Of a stretch of DNA of 5,261 bases, positions 1-5,261 are shown piece by piece. Made by a program: the position numbers and the translations under genes. How positions within the stretch are numbered: the first letter of the stretch is position 1; each line of letters begins with the position of its first letter. This DNA is from Magnetovibrio sp. (GTDB lineage: Bacteria > Pseudomonadota > Alphaproteobacteria > Rhodospirillales > Magnetovibrionaceae), in NCBI GenBank assembly GCA_016763255.1, contig JAESUA010000317.1:1-5261 (forward strand), given 5' to 3'. The notes under the pieces are model-generated. The model made no database searches. It was not told the origin of the DNA and worked only from the letters and a program-made list of their open reading frames with translations.

Positions 1-544
1 CAGAACGCGCTGGCATGCCGCTGGGTGCACTGGGGTACCCCAAGATCACCCCACCCAAGCCCAAAACCGGAGACATGGTGGAAACACCCCTGGTGTTGGC
101 CGTGATCCGTCAGGAAAGCGCATTTTACAGCTCGGCCAAAAGCCACGCCGGGGCACGCGGTTTGATGCAGGTCATGCCCGCCACCGCCAAGCGCGTGGCC
201 AAGGCCAACCGCCTGCCCTATTCACGCGACAAACTGTTAAATGACCCCGACTACAATCTGATCATCGGCCAAGTTTATTTGGCCAGCATGATCAAAAGGT
301 TCGATGGGTCTTATCCCATGGCGCTGGCGGCCTATAACGCTGGGCCGCATCGGGTGCGGCGCTGGGTGAAGACCTTTGGCGATCCTCGCGACGATCAAAC
401 CGACCTCATCGATTGGGTGGAAATGATCCCCTACACCGAAACCCGTATTATGTTCAGCGGGTGCTGGAAAACCTCAACGTTTACCGAGCCCATACCGGTG
501 CTGAACGGGTTGCTCAAGCCGCAGCCCTTAAAGCCAAACCATAA
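1..544 (+). CDS. Soluble lytic murein transglycosylase, C-terminal catalytic domain (5' partial, apparent frameshift near 447)
   Basis: This is the end of a periplasmic lytic transglycosylase of the Slt70/family 1 type, which cleaves the MurNAc-GlcNAc bond of peptidoglycan to leave 1,6-anhydro-MurNAc. The reading frame is already open at base 3, so the start and the expected N-terminal helical domain lie outside the window; the ATG at 15 is internal. Visible motifs are IRQESAF with the catalytic Glu codon at 114-116, GARGLMQVMPATA (about 151-189), LAAYNAGP (about 321-347) and WVEMIPYTETR just before the break. After the Arg codon at 444-446 the frame reads into unrelated sequence and runs on to 704. 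One extra A at about 447 restores a family-like tail starting NYVQRVLENLNVYRAHTG and a stop at 542-544, directly before the hairpin at 550-569. The position of that stop supports the repaired frame. The catalytic core is intact either way. The family is certain; the exact subfamily is not. Confidence 0.9.
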
Positions 545-571
545 AAAAACGGCGGCACTAATGCCGCCGTT
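543..571 (-). terminator. Intrinsic terminator of the bactofilin unit, possibly shared with the lytic transglycosylase
   Basis: CGGCGGCA (550-557) and TGCCGCCG (562-569) form a perfect 8-bp GC-rich stem with a 4-base loop, extendable by two A-T pairs. Read on the minus strand, the stem is followed by seven T (complement of 543-549), the classic Rho-independent form, 24 bp past the bactofilin stop. On the plus strand it lies just after the repaired transglycosylase stop but has only TT behind it. It is therefore strong for the bactofilin transcript and at best partial for the other. Confidence 0.85.
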
Positions 572-594
572 CGTCATTCAGTTTGAAAAGCCAA

Positions 595-1140
595 TCAGCT
601 GCCGGAAGCCGTTTTGGGCTGAACCGGGGACTGAGCCGGGGCCGTTTTGGCGGCCACGGTGGCCTTGTCTTGTGCCTTGGGTGCGGCTTGCGCACCGGTT
701 TTAACCACCAAGTTCACGCGATCATCAGAGAGCTTTACAGCTTCTTCAAAAGGCTTCAGACCCGATTCCTTGAGCTGTTTTTCGCTCATATGCGTGAGAT
801 GGCCTTCCAAGAAAGCGCCCTCTTGGATCGACAGGTTTTCGTGCAAGATGTCGCCAACCACATGCGCGGATTTTGCCAAATTGACGTAGGTGGCCCTGAT
901 CTGGCCATTGATATGACCATGCACCCGCACCGTTTCAGCGCGAATTTCGCCTTTGATGGAGGCGGTTTCGCCAACCAACAAAACCTTAGAGCGGATATCA
1001 CCGGTGACTTCACCGTCAACTTGAATTTCACCCGCACTGGACAGATCGCCAACGATCTTCAAATCCGCACTGATGATGGAAGGAACGGCGCGCGGCTGGT
1101 TGTTTTGCGCTTGTTTGTCTTTTTTATTCTTTGAAAACAT
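595..1140 (-). CDS. bacA: Bactofilin (BacA-type polymer-forming cytoskeletal protein)
   Basis: A 181-residue bactofilin (DUF583/PF04519), a cytoplasmic protein that polymerises without nucleotide into membrane-bound filaments and scaffolds cell-wall enzymes. Residues about 20-118 are the beta-helical core, with the short-period repeats typical of the fold (KIVGDLSSAGEIQVDGEVTG, SIKGEIRAETVRVHGHINGQ). The first residues, MFSKNKKDK, resemble the N-terminal membrane-targeting peptide of Caulobacter BacA, also MFSK followed by a basic stretch. The tail from about 148 is rich in Ala, Lys, Gln and Pro and looks disordered. The start ATG (1138-1140) lies inside the end of the M23 gene, with an overlap of 17 bp, and AAGGCAGG is found just upstream as a possible ribosome site. 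The overlap implies cotranscription and probably coupled translation with the peptidase. Transcription ends at the terminator at 543-571. The family call is very firm; the symbol follows the Caulobacter/Rhodospirillum usage. Confidence 0.95.
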   Translation of the reverse strand: MFSKNKKDKQAQNNQPRAVPSIISADLKIVGDLSSAGEIQVDGEVTGDIRSKVLLVGETASIKGEIRAETVRVHGHINGQIRATYVNLAKSAHVVGDILHENLSIQEGAFLEGHLTHMSEKQLKESGLKPFEEAVKLSDDRVNLVVKTGAQAAPKAQDKATVAAKTAPAQSPVQPKTASGS

Positions 1141-2484
1141 AACGACCTGCCTTGATGAATTTCATGGGATCCAGTCCTTTGTCGCGGAACAAGATTTCGT
1201 AGTGAAGATGCTTGCCCGTGCTGCGACCGGTGCTGCCAATAACCCCGATCTTATCGCCAAAGCTAACCGCTTGTCCCTTTTTAACGACAATTTTGCTGAG
1301 GTGGCCGTAACGGGTTCGAATGCCTGCCCCATGATCAATTTCGATCATCTTGCCAAAACTGCCTTTCCAGCCCGCAAATATCACCTTGCCCGGCGCAGTC
1401 ACATAAATTTTGGCGCGCGGAGAAGATCCGAAGTCCAGGCCATAGTGCTGGGACCATTTGCGGTTCATCGGATCACGGCGCTTGCCGAACTTCGAGGTCA
1501 CGTAATAGCCGTGCAATGGCGGCGCGAACGGCATCTTTTTGATCACCGTCTGCAAACTGTCGGAATAGGCCAGACGGTTTTCAAGATTTTGCAGCTTGGC
1601 CTTGAGCCGTCCGGCGGGACGCCCATCGCCTTGTAATTCAATAAAGGGACCGCCCTGTCCGGCAATCAGTTCGTCATCCCCAGCCATCAAGTCGTCGACA
1701 TCCAGGCCCGCGGTGTCGATCAGAAGCTCCATGTTGGCGACGATGAACTCGGTCTGATCGGTGAGGCGTTCAACCGTCAAATTTTCCTGTTCCTCCAAAT
1801 TGACCAACTTGTTTTCAGCACCTTGATGTCGCGGCGCATCTGAGTGCTTTCCATCAAAGCGGTGTTGCGCTCGGTCAACGCATCCTGCAAATCGGTCTCA
1901 ATCGTCGCCATATCGTCTTTAAGCGAAAAATTGCGTTTCGCTAAGAACTGCATTTGCTTCTCGGCATCACCCAAACGTTTGTACATGACAACCCGCGCAG
2001 TTTCGGTTTCCGCCCGTTCCTTGCGCGCCGTTTTCAATGAACCCACATCAATTTTCAGTTTGGAATTTTTGTTGGCCAACGCCAGCATCATGGCTTGATT
2101 TTGTTCCAGGTTGCGCACCACACCGGAGAAGCGTTTTTGGTAATCGGCAACATCGCTCAACAAAGAACGGTAAGCAACGCGCACATTGGCGATCTGCGCA
2201 TCCTTGGCAACCAACTCCATTTCGTGGAGCATCATATTGGCGGAGGTCAAGGCAACCCAGCCGCCAGCCACCAACAAAACACTGGTGACCACCCCTTGCA
2301 AACGCGGGGTCAGGTCCAGGCACCGCACCTTACCGTTTGAACGAAATACAATCTGTCGAAAAGGAAACAGCATGCCCAAGCGCACGTCCGCCCAAATGCG
2401 AACGGCTGCGATAAGCGACATTTTCCCACCGTTGGGGGCCCCCTGCCGCATGCCATGCCGCATGTCGTGCCGCTTGTCAGACAT
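1124..2484 (-). CDS. Membrane-anchored M23 (LytM-domain) peptidoglycan endopeptidase, LmdC-like, interrupted by an apparent one-base deletion at 1812-1815
   Basis: Two minus-strand frames, 1777-2484 and the frame ending at 1124, together make one normal M23 protein of about 453 residues. The N-terminal part has a cytoplasmic segment of about 60 residues, one membrane helix (about 63-83) and a long coiled coil (about 85-245). The C-terminal part is a LytM zinc peptidase domain. In repaired numbering, His347 and Asp351 (HYGLD) and His428 (HLHYE) are the expected zinc ligands, and His395 (YGHL) and His426 the expected catalytic histidines; all are present. The domain should cut peptide cross-links in the periplasm. 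After VLK the frame reads TSWSIWRNRKI and stops; one more A in the AAAA run (TTTT at 1812-1815) gives VLKNKLVNLEEQENL without a break. The start at 2484 has AAGGGGA 10 bases upstream; Met22 is an alternative start. The layout and the overlapping bactofilin gene match the LmdC-BacA pairs of alphaproteobacteria. If the deletion is real, the peptidase domain is lost and the gene is broken. Confidence 0.88.
2444..2479 (-). repeat. Three 12-bp tandem units at the start of the M23 gene
   Basis: On the plus strand the units are TGCCGCATGCCA, TGCCGCATGTCG and TGCCGCTTGTCA. On the coding strand they give the four-residue repeats DKRH, DMRH and GMRQ within residues 3-14 of the M23 protein. The unit length is a multiple of three, so copy-number change would not break the frame. 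The repeated ATG codons also offer alternative in-frame starts. Confidence 0.8.
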
Positions 2485-2494
2485 ATAAATTCGT

Positions 2495-2501
2495 TCCCCT
2501 T
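2495..2501 (-). promoter_or_regulatory. Ribosome binding site of the M23 gene
   Basis: AAGGGGA on the minus strand lies 10 bases before the ATG at 2482-2484. It favours this start over the in-frame Met22, although GGTGGG just ahead of Met22 is a rival site. Confidence 0.5.
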
Positions 2502-2691
2502 AAGCGCTTTGAATGCAGCATTGCCACCACATCATAGACAAACCGGTACATAACCAGCTGAAACATAAACTAAATTTGGGATAAAACCCCCCACATCCAC
2601 CATACAAAACTGAAGCCGGTCCAGATAGGCGCCCCTGATGACCATCCTTCGTTCGTATAGTGGTAAAAAACTATCCGCAAGGGCCTCTTGA

Positions 2692-2734
2692 GGCAAGGTA
2701 ATTCGCTCATATTTAATGAATTATTCACCTTGCC
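2692..2734. repeat. Interrupted inverted repeat in the divergent intergenic region
   Basis: GGCAAGGT (2692-2699) is the perfect reverse complement of ACCTTGCC (2727-2734). The next five bases AATTC (2700-2704) pair with GAATT (2718-2722), leaving a four-base bulge (2723-2726) and a 13-base AT-rich loop. There is no T-run after either arm, so it is not an ordinary terminator. It could be an operator, a structured leader or a small RNA hairpin; the sequence alone does not decide. Confidence 0.65.
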
Positions 2735-2912
2735 AGAACGGCTTAGTCATATAAATTAATGTTTACAATTCAGCCCTTTGCCACCCATTTTGGGCGACCA
2801 ACAGCGCAACCGGGGCATGTGATTTGGCGCATTTTTTTTTGTCGTCTTCACCGTGACACGTTAAACTGCCCACCTGTTCACCATAACATACAAAGAAAAC
2901 ACACAGCTGATC

Positions 2913-3428
2913 ATGTCCAAAATCACCACCAAACCTCCTCGCCCCAGCCTCGCCAGTCCGGGGGTCTTGCTCGCGACTTGGTTTGGTGCGGGGTATTTGC
3001 CCAAAGCCCCCGGCACCTGGGGATCATTGGCTGCACTGCCGTTCGCATGGGTGTTGGTGGATAATATCGGCTATACAGCCTTGGCCGCAGCCACTGTGGT
3101 GGTTTTCGTCTTGGGGTTGTGGGCCTCTAAGGTTTATATGGACAAAACCGGGGCGCACGACCCAGGCGCGATCGTCATTGATGAGGTCGTCGGCCAATGG
3201 ATCGTATTGCTTGCCGCACCCCTGGACCTGGTGCCTTACCTGATTGGATTCGTTTTGTTTCGCTTTTTTGATGTGCTGAAACCATGGCCCATATCCTGGG
3301 CCGACAAGCACATCGGCGGGGCTTGGGGGGTGATGGTCGATGATGTGCTGGCCGGAATTGCCGGGTTGGCGTTTTTGTACGTTCTCTACCAAATTGGCGC
3401 ACCTTATCTGCCGCGTTGGGGAGGATAA
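2913..3428 (+). CDS. pgpA: Phosphatidylglycerophosphatase A
   Basis: A 171-residue inner-membrane phosphatase that removes phosphate from phosphatidylglycerol phosphate to make phosphatidylglycerol, the last step of that branch of phospholipid synthesis. The PgpA signatures are all present: PGTWGS (33-38), DPGAIVIDEVVG (83-94), FRFFDVLKPWPI (116-127) and GGAWGVMVDDVLAG (135-148). The acidic residues in the second and last motifs are expected to bind Mg2+. Hydrophobic stretches at about 36-70, 95-117 and 143-165 fit membrane segments. The length is normal for the family. The ATG at 2913 is the first suitable in-frame start, and the protein begins well before the conserved region. The ribosome site is weak, with only AAAGAAAA some 14 bases upstream. 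It is the first gene of a two-gene unit with cinA, 4 bp downstream. Confidence 0.95.
   Translation: MSKITTKPPRPSLASPGVLLATWFGAGYLPKAPGTWGSLAALPFAWVLVDNIGYTALAAATVVVFVLGLWASKVYMDKTGAHDPGAIVIDEVVGQWIVLLAAPLDLVPYLIGFVLFRFFDVLKPWPISWADKHIGGAWGVMVDDVLAGIAGLAFLYVLYQIGAPYLPRWGG
3420..3424 (+). promoter_or_regulatory. Ribosome binding site that fixes the cinA start
   Basis: GGAGG, within the last codons of pgpA, lies 8 bases before the ATG at 3433. The frame is open further upstream to an ATG at 3340, but this strong site and the family's N-terminus select 3433. Confidence 0.8.
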
Positions 3429-3432
3429 GCCC

Positions 3433-3945
3433 ATGTTCCCAGAAATTCTCACCATCATGGTCGAAGATTTTTTGGAAGAATGCCGACAAAACGGTCTAAA
3501 ACTGGCGTTGGCAGAATCGTGCACCGGGGGCTTGGTGGCGGGTTGCATTACGGCGGTGGCCGGTTCCAGCGCGGTGTTCGAGCGTGGCTTCGTCACCTAC
3601 ACCAATCAAGCCAAAACCGAGATGTTGGGCGTGCCCCAAAACGTGCTGGATCAAGTCGGCGCGGTCAGCCAAGAGGTCGCCATCGCGATGGCCGAAGGCG
3701 CGCTGCAAAATTCAAAAGCCAACCTCAGCCTGTCGATCACCGGCATCGCCGGCCCCGGCGGCGGCGGCCCCGGCAGCGGCGACGACGTAAAGCCGGTCGG
3801 CCTGGTGCACATGGCGTGTGCGCGCGATGGGTTTGAGACCCAGCATCAACGCCATATTCTTAAGGGTGATCGCGAACGCGTGCGCCTTCAGGCAGTCGAA
3901 AGCGGCTTAAAGTTACTTCTCAATTGCTGCGCGGTAAGTGATTGA
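3433..3945 (+). CDS. cinA: CinA C-terminal domain protein, nicotinamide-nucleotide amidohydrolase (PncC-type)
   Basis: A 170-residue stand-alone CinA C-terminal domain. The family (E. coli PncC) deamidates nicotinamide mononucleotide to nicotinate mononucleotide in the cytoplasm, recycling NMN in NAD metabolism. The motifs seen are LAESCTGG (26-33, with the probable nucleophile Ser28), SSAVFERGFVTYTNQAK (45-61), SITGIAGPGG (101-110), KPVGLV (120-125) and RERVRLQAV (147-155). The N-terminal molybdopterin-binding-like domain of full-length CinA is absent, as is usual for PncC and for many alphaproteobacterial members. After SITGIAGP the glycine loop is lengthened by a 15-bp duplication at 3751-3780. 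The gene starts 4 bp after pgpA and is probably translated with it. It converges on ratA with 6 bp between stops. Some databases call it pncC. Confidence 0.93.
   Translation: MFPEILTIMVEDFLEECRQNGLKLALAESCTGGLVAGCITAVAGSSAVFERGFVTYTNQAKTEMLGVPQNVLDQVGAVSQEVAIAMAEGALQNSKANLSLSITGIAGPGGGGPGSGDDVKPVGLVHMACARDGFETQHQRHILKGDRERVRLQAVESGLKLLLNCCAVSD
3751..3780 (+). repeat. 15-bp tandem duplication inside cinA
   Basis: GGCCCCGGCGGCGGC (3751-3765) is followed directly by GGCCCCGGCAGCGGC (3766-3780), differing at one base. The units encode GPGGG and GPGSG, adding five residues to the loop between SITGIAGP and KPVG. The single difference suggests a duplication that is not brand new. Confidence 0.85.
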
Positions 3946-3951
3946 TATAAA

Positions 3952-4389
3952 TTAATATATATCTTTGGCACGTGAGACAAAAGCCTGCATCATTTTGTGG
4001 GCGGCTTGGGTGAAGACCTTGCCCATGACCTTTTCCAAAAGCATTGAGCTGAACTCAAAATCAATGCGGAAATCGACCGTGCAGCCGTCCCCATGGGGGT
4101 GGAAAGTCCAGTCGGTTTCGAGGTACTTGAACGGCCCGCCGGCATCTTGGATGTGCATGTGATGGCCGCCGTCATCCATATCGTTCCAGGTGATGTGCGA
4201 CGAATAGCGTTCGCGCAGCATCTTAAAACCCACCGCCATGTCGGCAAACATCTCCGTCTCGCCCCTTTTGCGCACGCGCAACGCCACGCACCACGGCAAA
4301 AAATCCGGATACTGTTCGACATCCAGCACCAGATCAAACATCTGCCTGGGGGTGAAGGTTAAGTTTTGAGTCTCAGAATATGACGGCAT
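3952..4389 (-). CDS. ratA: RatA/COQ10-family START-domain protein (coenzyme Q-binding)
   Basis: A 145-residue single-domain protein of the polyketide cyclase/START-like superfamily (PF03364). Members include mitochondrial Coq10, which binds ubiquinone and supports respiration, and E. coli RatA, reported to affect 70S ribosome assembly; in alphaproteobacteria the Coq10-like role is the more likely. Family features are DVEQYPDFLPWC (23-34), GPFKYLETDWTF (85-96), VDFRIDFEFSS (105-115) and the amphipathic C-terminal helix to AKDIY. The start at 4389 gives the usual MPSYSETQNLTF opening; an in-frame start at 4425 would add 12 unlikely residues and overlap lipA. AAGAAG lies just upstream on the minus strand. 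It is 10 bp downstream of lipA and clearly in the same transcript, a common alphaproteobacterial order. No terminator hairpin is seen after its stop, only AT-rich bases leading into cinA. Confidence 0.9.
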   Translation of the reverse strand: MPSYSETQNLTFTPRQMFDLVLDVEQYPDFLPWCVALRVRKRGETEMFADMAVGFKMLRERYSSHITWNDMDDGGHHMHIQDAGGPFKYLETDWTFHPHGDGCTVDFRIDFEFSSMLLEKVMGKVFTQAAHKMMQAFVSRAKDIY

Positions 4390-4399
4390 GGGTCTTCTT

Positions 4400-5261
4400 T
4401 TATGCGTCACTCTTAATCTTGGCAAGCAATGCGTTACGTGCTGCCTTCAAAGCCGCAAAATCCTTGTCGGCGTGATAGCTCGACCGGGTCATTGGCGTTG
4501 AGGCCACATGCAAGAAGCCCTTGGACAGGCCGATGCGCTTATATTCGTCGAATTCTTCAGGGGTGACAAAACGATCGATGGCGGCATGCTTGGGGGTCGG
4601 CTGCAAATATTGGCCGATGGTCAAAAAGTCGATATTGGCCTCACGCGTGTCATCCATCACCTGCAAGACCTGCTCGCGGGTTTCGCCCAAACCGACCATC
4701 AAGCCAGATTTGGTAAACATCCCAGGATCAATTTCCTTGGCACGATCCAACAGGCGCAGGGAATTGTAATAGCGGGCCCCCGGGCGGATGTGTGGATACA
4801 GCCCCGGCACGGTTTCCATGTTGTGGTTGAAGACATCCGGGCGAGCATTGATAACGATTTCCAGGGCCCCATCTTTGTTGCGAAAATCTGGCGTCAGCAC
4901 CTCGACCGTGGTGTCGGGTGACAACTCATGGACCTTCTCAATCGACAAGGCGAACTGGCGTGCACCGCCATCGGCAAGATCATCACGATCCACCGAAGTG
5001 ATCACCATGTGGCGCAGCCCCAATTCGCGCGCCACGATGCCGGTATTTTCCGGCTCCATCACATCAAGCGCGTTGGGCTTGCCGGTGGTGACGTTGCAAA
5101 AAGCGCAGGCGCGGGTGCAGATTTCGCCCAAGATCATCACCGTGGCGTGCTTGGCCGACCAGCATTCGCCGATGTTCGGGCAGGCCGCCTCTTCACACAC
5201 GGTGTGGAGGTTTTTTTCCTTCATCAAGCGGCGGGTTTCGCCGTATTCCTTGGACGTCGGA
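4400..5261 (-). CDS. lipA: Lipoyl synthase (N-terminus beyond the window edge)
   Basis: A radical SAM enzyme that inserts two sulfur atoms into protein-bound octanoyl groups to make lipoyl cofactor for pyruvate and 2-oxoglutarate dehydrogenases and the glycine cleavage system. About 286 residues are visible; roughly 30-40 N-terminal residues are missing, since the frame is open to the edge with [16 protein letters not shown], which matches the family. The auxiliary [4Fe-4S] cluster motif [12 protein letters not shown] (C-x4-C-x5-C) and the radical SAM motif CTRACAFC (C-x3-C-x2-C) are intact, as is the C-terminal RSSYHA motif whose Ser ligates the auxiliary cluster. TTG at 5225-5227 and the ATG after it are internal codons, not starts. 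The stop at 4400-4402 is 10 bp before ratA. Confidence 0.97.
   Translation of the reverse strand, partial: PTSKEYGETRRLMKEKNLHTVCEEAACPNIGECWSAKHATVMILGEICTRACAFCNVTTGKPNALDVMEPENTGIVARELGLRHMVITSVDRDDLADGGARQFALSIEKVHELSPDTTVEVLTPDFRNKDGALEIVINARPDVFNHNMETVPGLYPHIRPGARYYNSLRLLDRAKEIDPGMFTKSGLMVGLGETREQVLQVMDDTREANIDFLTIGQYLQPTPKHAAIDRFVTPEEFDEYKRIGLSKGFLHVASTPMTRSSYHADKDFAALKAARNALLAKIKSDA

Larger units (their letters stand above)
2485..2912. other. 428-bp divergent intergenic region between the M23-bactofilin unit and pgpA-cinA
   Basis: No convincing protein gene or RNA gene is visible. The region must hold the promoters of both outward-facing units but shows none that is clear-cut. For the plus strand, TTGCCA (2730-2735) followed by TATAAA (2750-2755) has a poor 14-base spacing; TTTACA (2762-2767) has no good -10 partner. 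For the minus strand, TATGAT (complement of 2531-2536) lacks a -35 box. Other contents are the inverted repeat at 2692-2734, a short GCCTC/GAGGC hairpin at 2683-2694, and a run of nine T at 2832-2840 in the presumed pgpA leader. The base composition is more AT-rich than in the flanking genes. Confidence 0.6.

Noticed and set aside
583..1134. 183-codon open frame on the plus strand, antisense to the bactofilin gene
   Set aside because: Shadow of a firm bactofilin gene; no family resemblance and no good ribosome site.
1331..1348. Inverted repeat ATGATC-AATTTC-GATCAT
   Set aside because: It lies within conserved M23 coding sequence (KMIEIDHGAG) and follows from the codons used.
1805..1820. Programmed -1 ribosomal frameshift joining the two M23 frames
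   Set aside because: The site reads CTG AAA ACA, without a slippery heptamer such as A AAA AAG; tRNA-Lys would have to re-pair with GAA. A missing base is the simpler explanation.
2531..2536. Minus-strand -10 box TATGAT for the M23 gene
   Set aside because: No recognisable -35 box at 16-19 bases; one hexamer is not enough to call a promoter.
2648..2735. tRNA-like stretch (TTCGTATAGTGGTA resembles a D-arm)
   Set aside because: No T-arm GGTTCGAATCC, no seven-base anticodon loop and no pairing acceptor stem can be drawn.
2807..2840. Possible intrinsic terminator ending in nine T
   Set aside because: Only a four-base GCGC pairing with a loop of about 18 bases precedes the T-run, too weak a stem.
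2759..3064. 101-codon plus-strand frame from the intergenic region into pgpA
   Set aside because: Half of it is an alternative frame of pgpA. The composition (many His, Gln, Pro) looks random and no ribosome site precedes it.

Overview
The window looks like chromosomal DNA from an alphaproteobacterium with moderately high GC. The best guess is a Rhodospirillales-like, possibly marine and curved or spiral, bacterium. This rests on three things: the alphaproteobacterial style of lipA followed by a COQ10/RatA-family gene, a BacA-type bactofilin with a Caulobacter-like MFSK N-terminus, and an M23 peptidase gene directly upstream of it. The taxonomic call is inference; the gene families are clear. 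Nothing in the window suggests a phage, transposon, CRISPR array or RNA gene.

Left part (1-2484), cell wall. The 3' end of a soluble lytic transglycosylase gene (+ strand, start outside the window) runs up to an intrinsic terminator at 543-571. Converging on it from the right is a two-gene minus-strand unit: a membrane-anchored M23 (LytM-type) endopeptidase with a long coiled coil, followed with a 17-bp overlap by a bactofilin. Peptidases of this design work with bactofilin filaments to place peptidoglycan cleavage and set cell shape. Both enzyme genes carry an apparent one-base deletion as given here: the transglycosylase near 447 and the M23 gene at 1812-1815. Restoring one A on the coding strand in each gives a normal protein.

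Middle (2485-2912). A 428-bp, AT-richer divergent intergenic region separates the M23-bactofilin unit from the plus-strand genes. It has no convincing gene, but it holds an interrupted inverted repeat (8 + 5 bp arms, 2692-2734) and a run of nine T.

Right part (2913-5261), lipid and cofactor metabolism. On the plus strand, pgpA (phosphatidylglycerophosphatase A) and a stand-alone CinA C-terminal/PncC amidase gene are separated by 4 bp. They converge, with only 6 bp between stop codons, on a minus-strand lipA-ratA pair: lipoyl synthase, truncated by the window edge, and a START-domain coenzyme Q-binding/RatA protein.

I see no wholly new system. The items most worth checking are the split M23 gene of the bactofilin module, the inverted repeat between the divergent units, and two small in-frame tandem duplications, one in the M23 N-terminus and one in the CinA active-site glycine loop.
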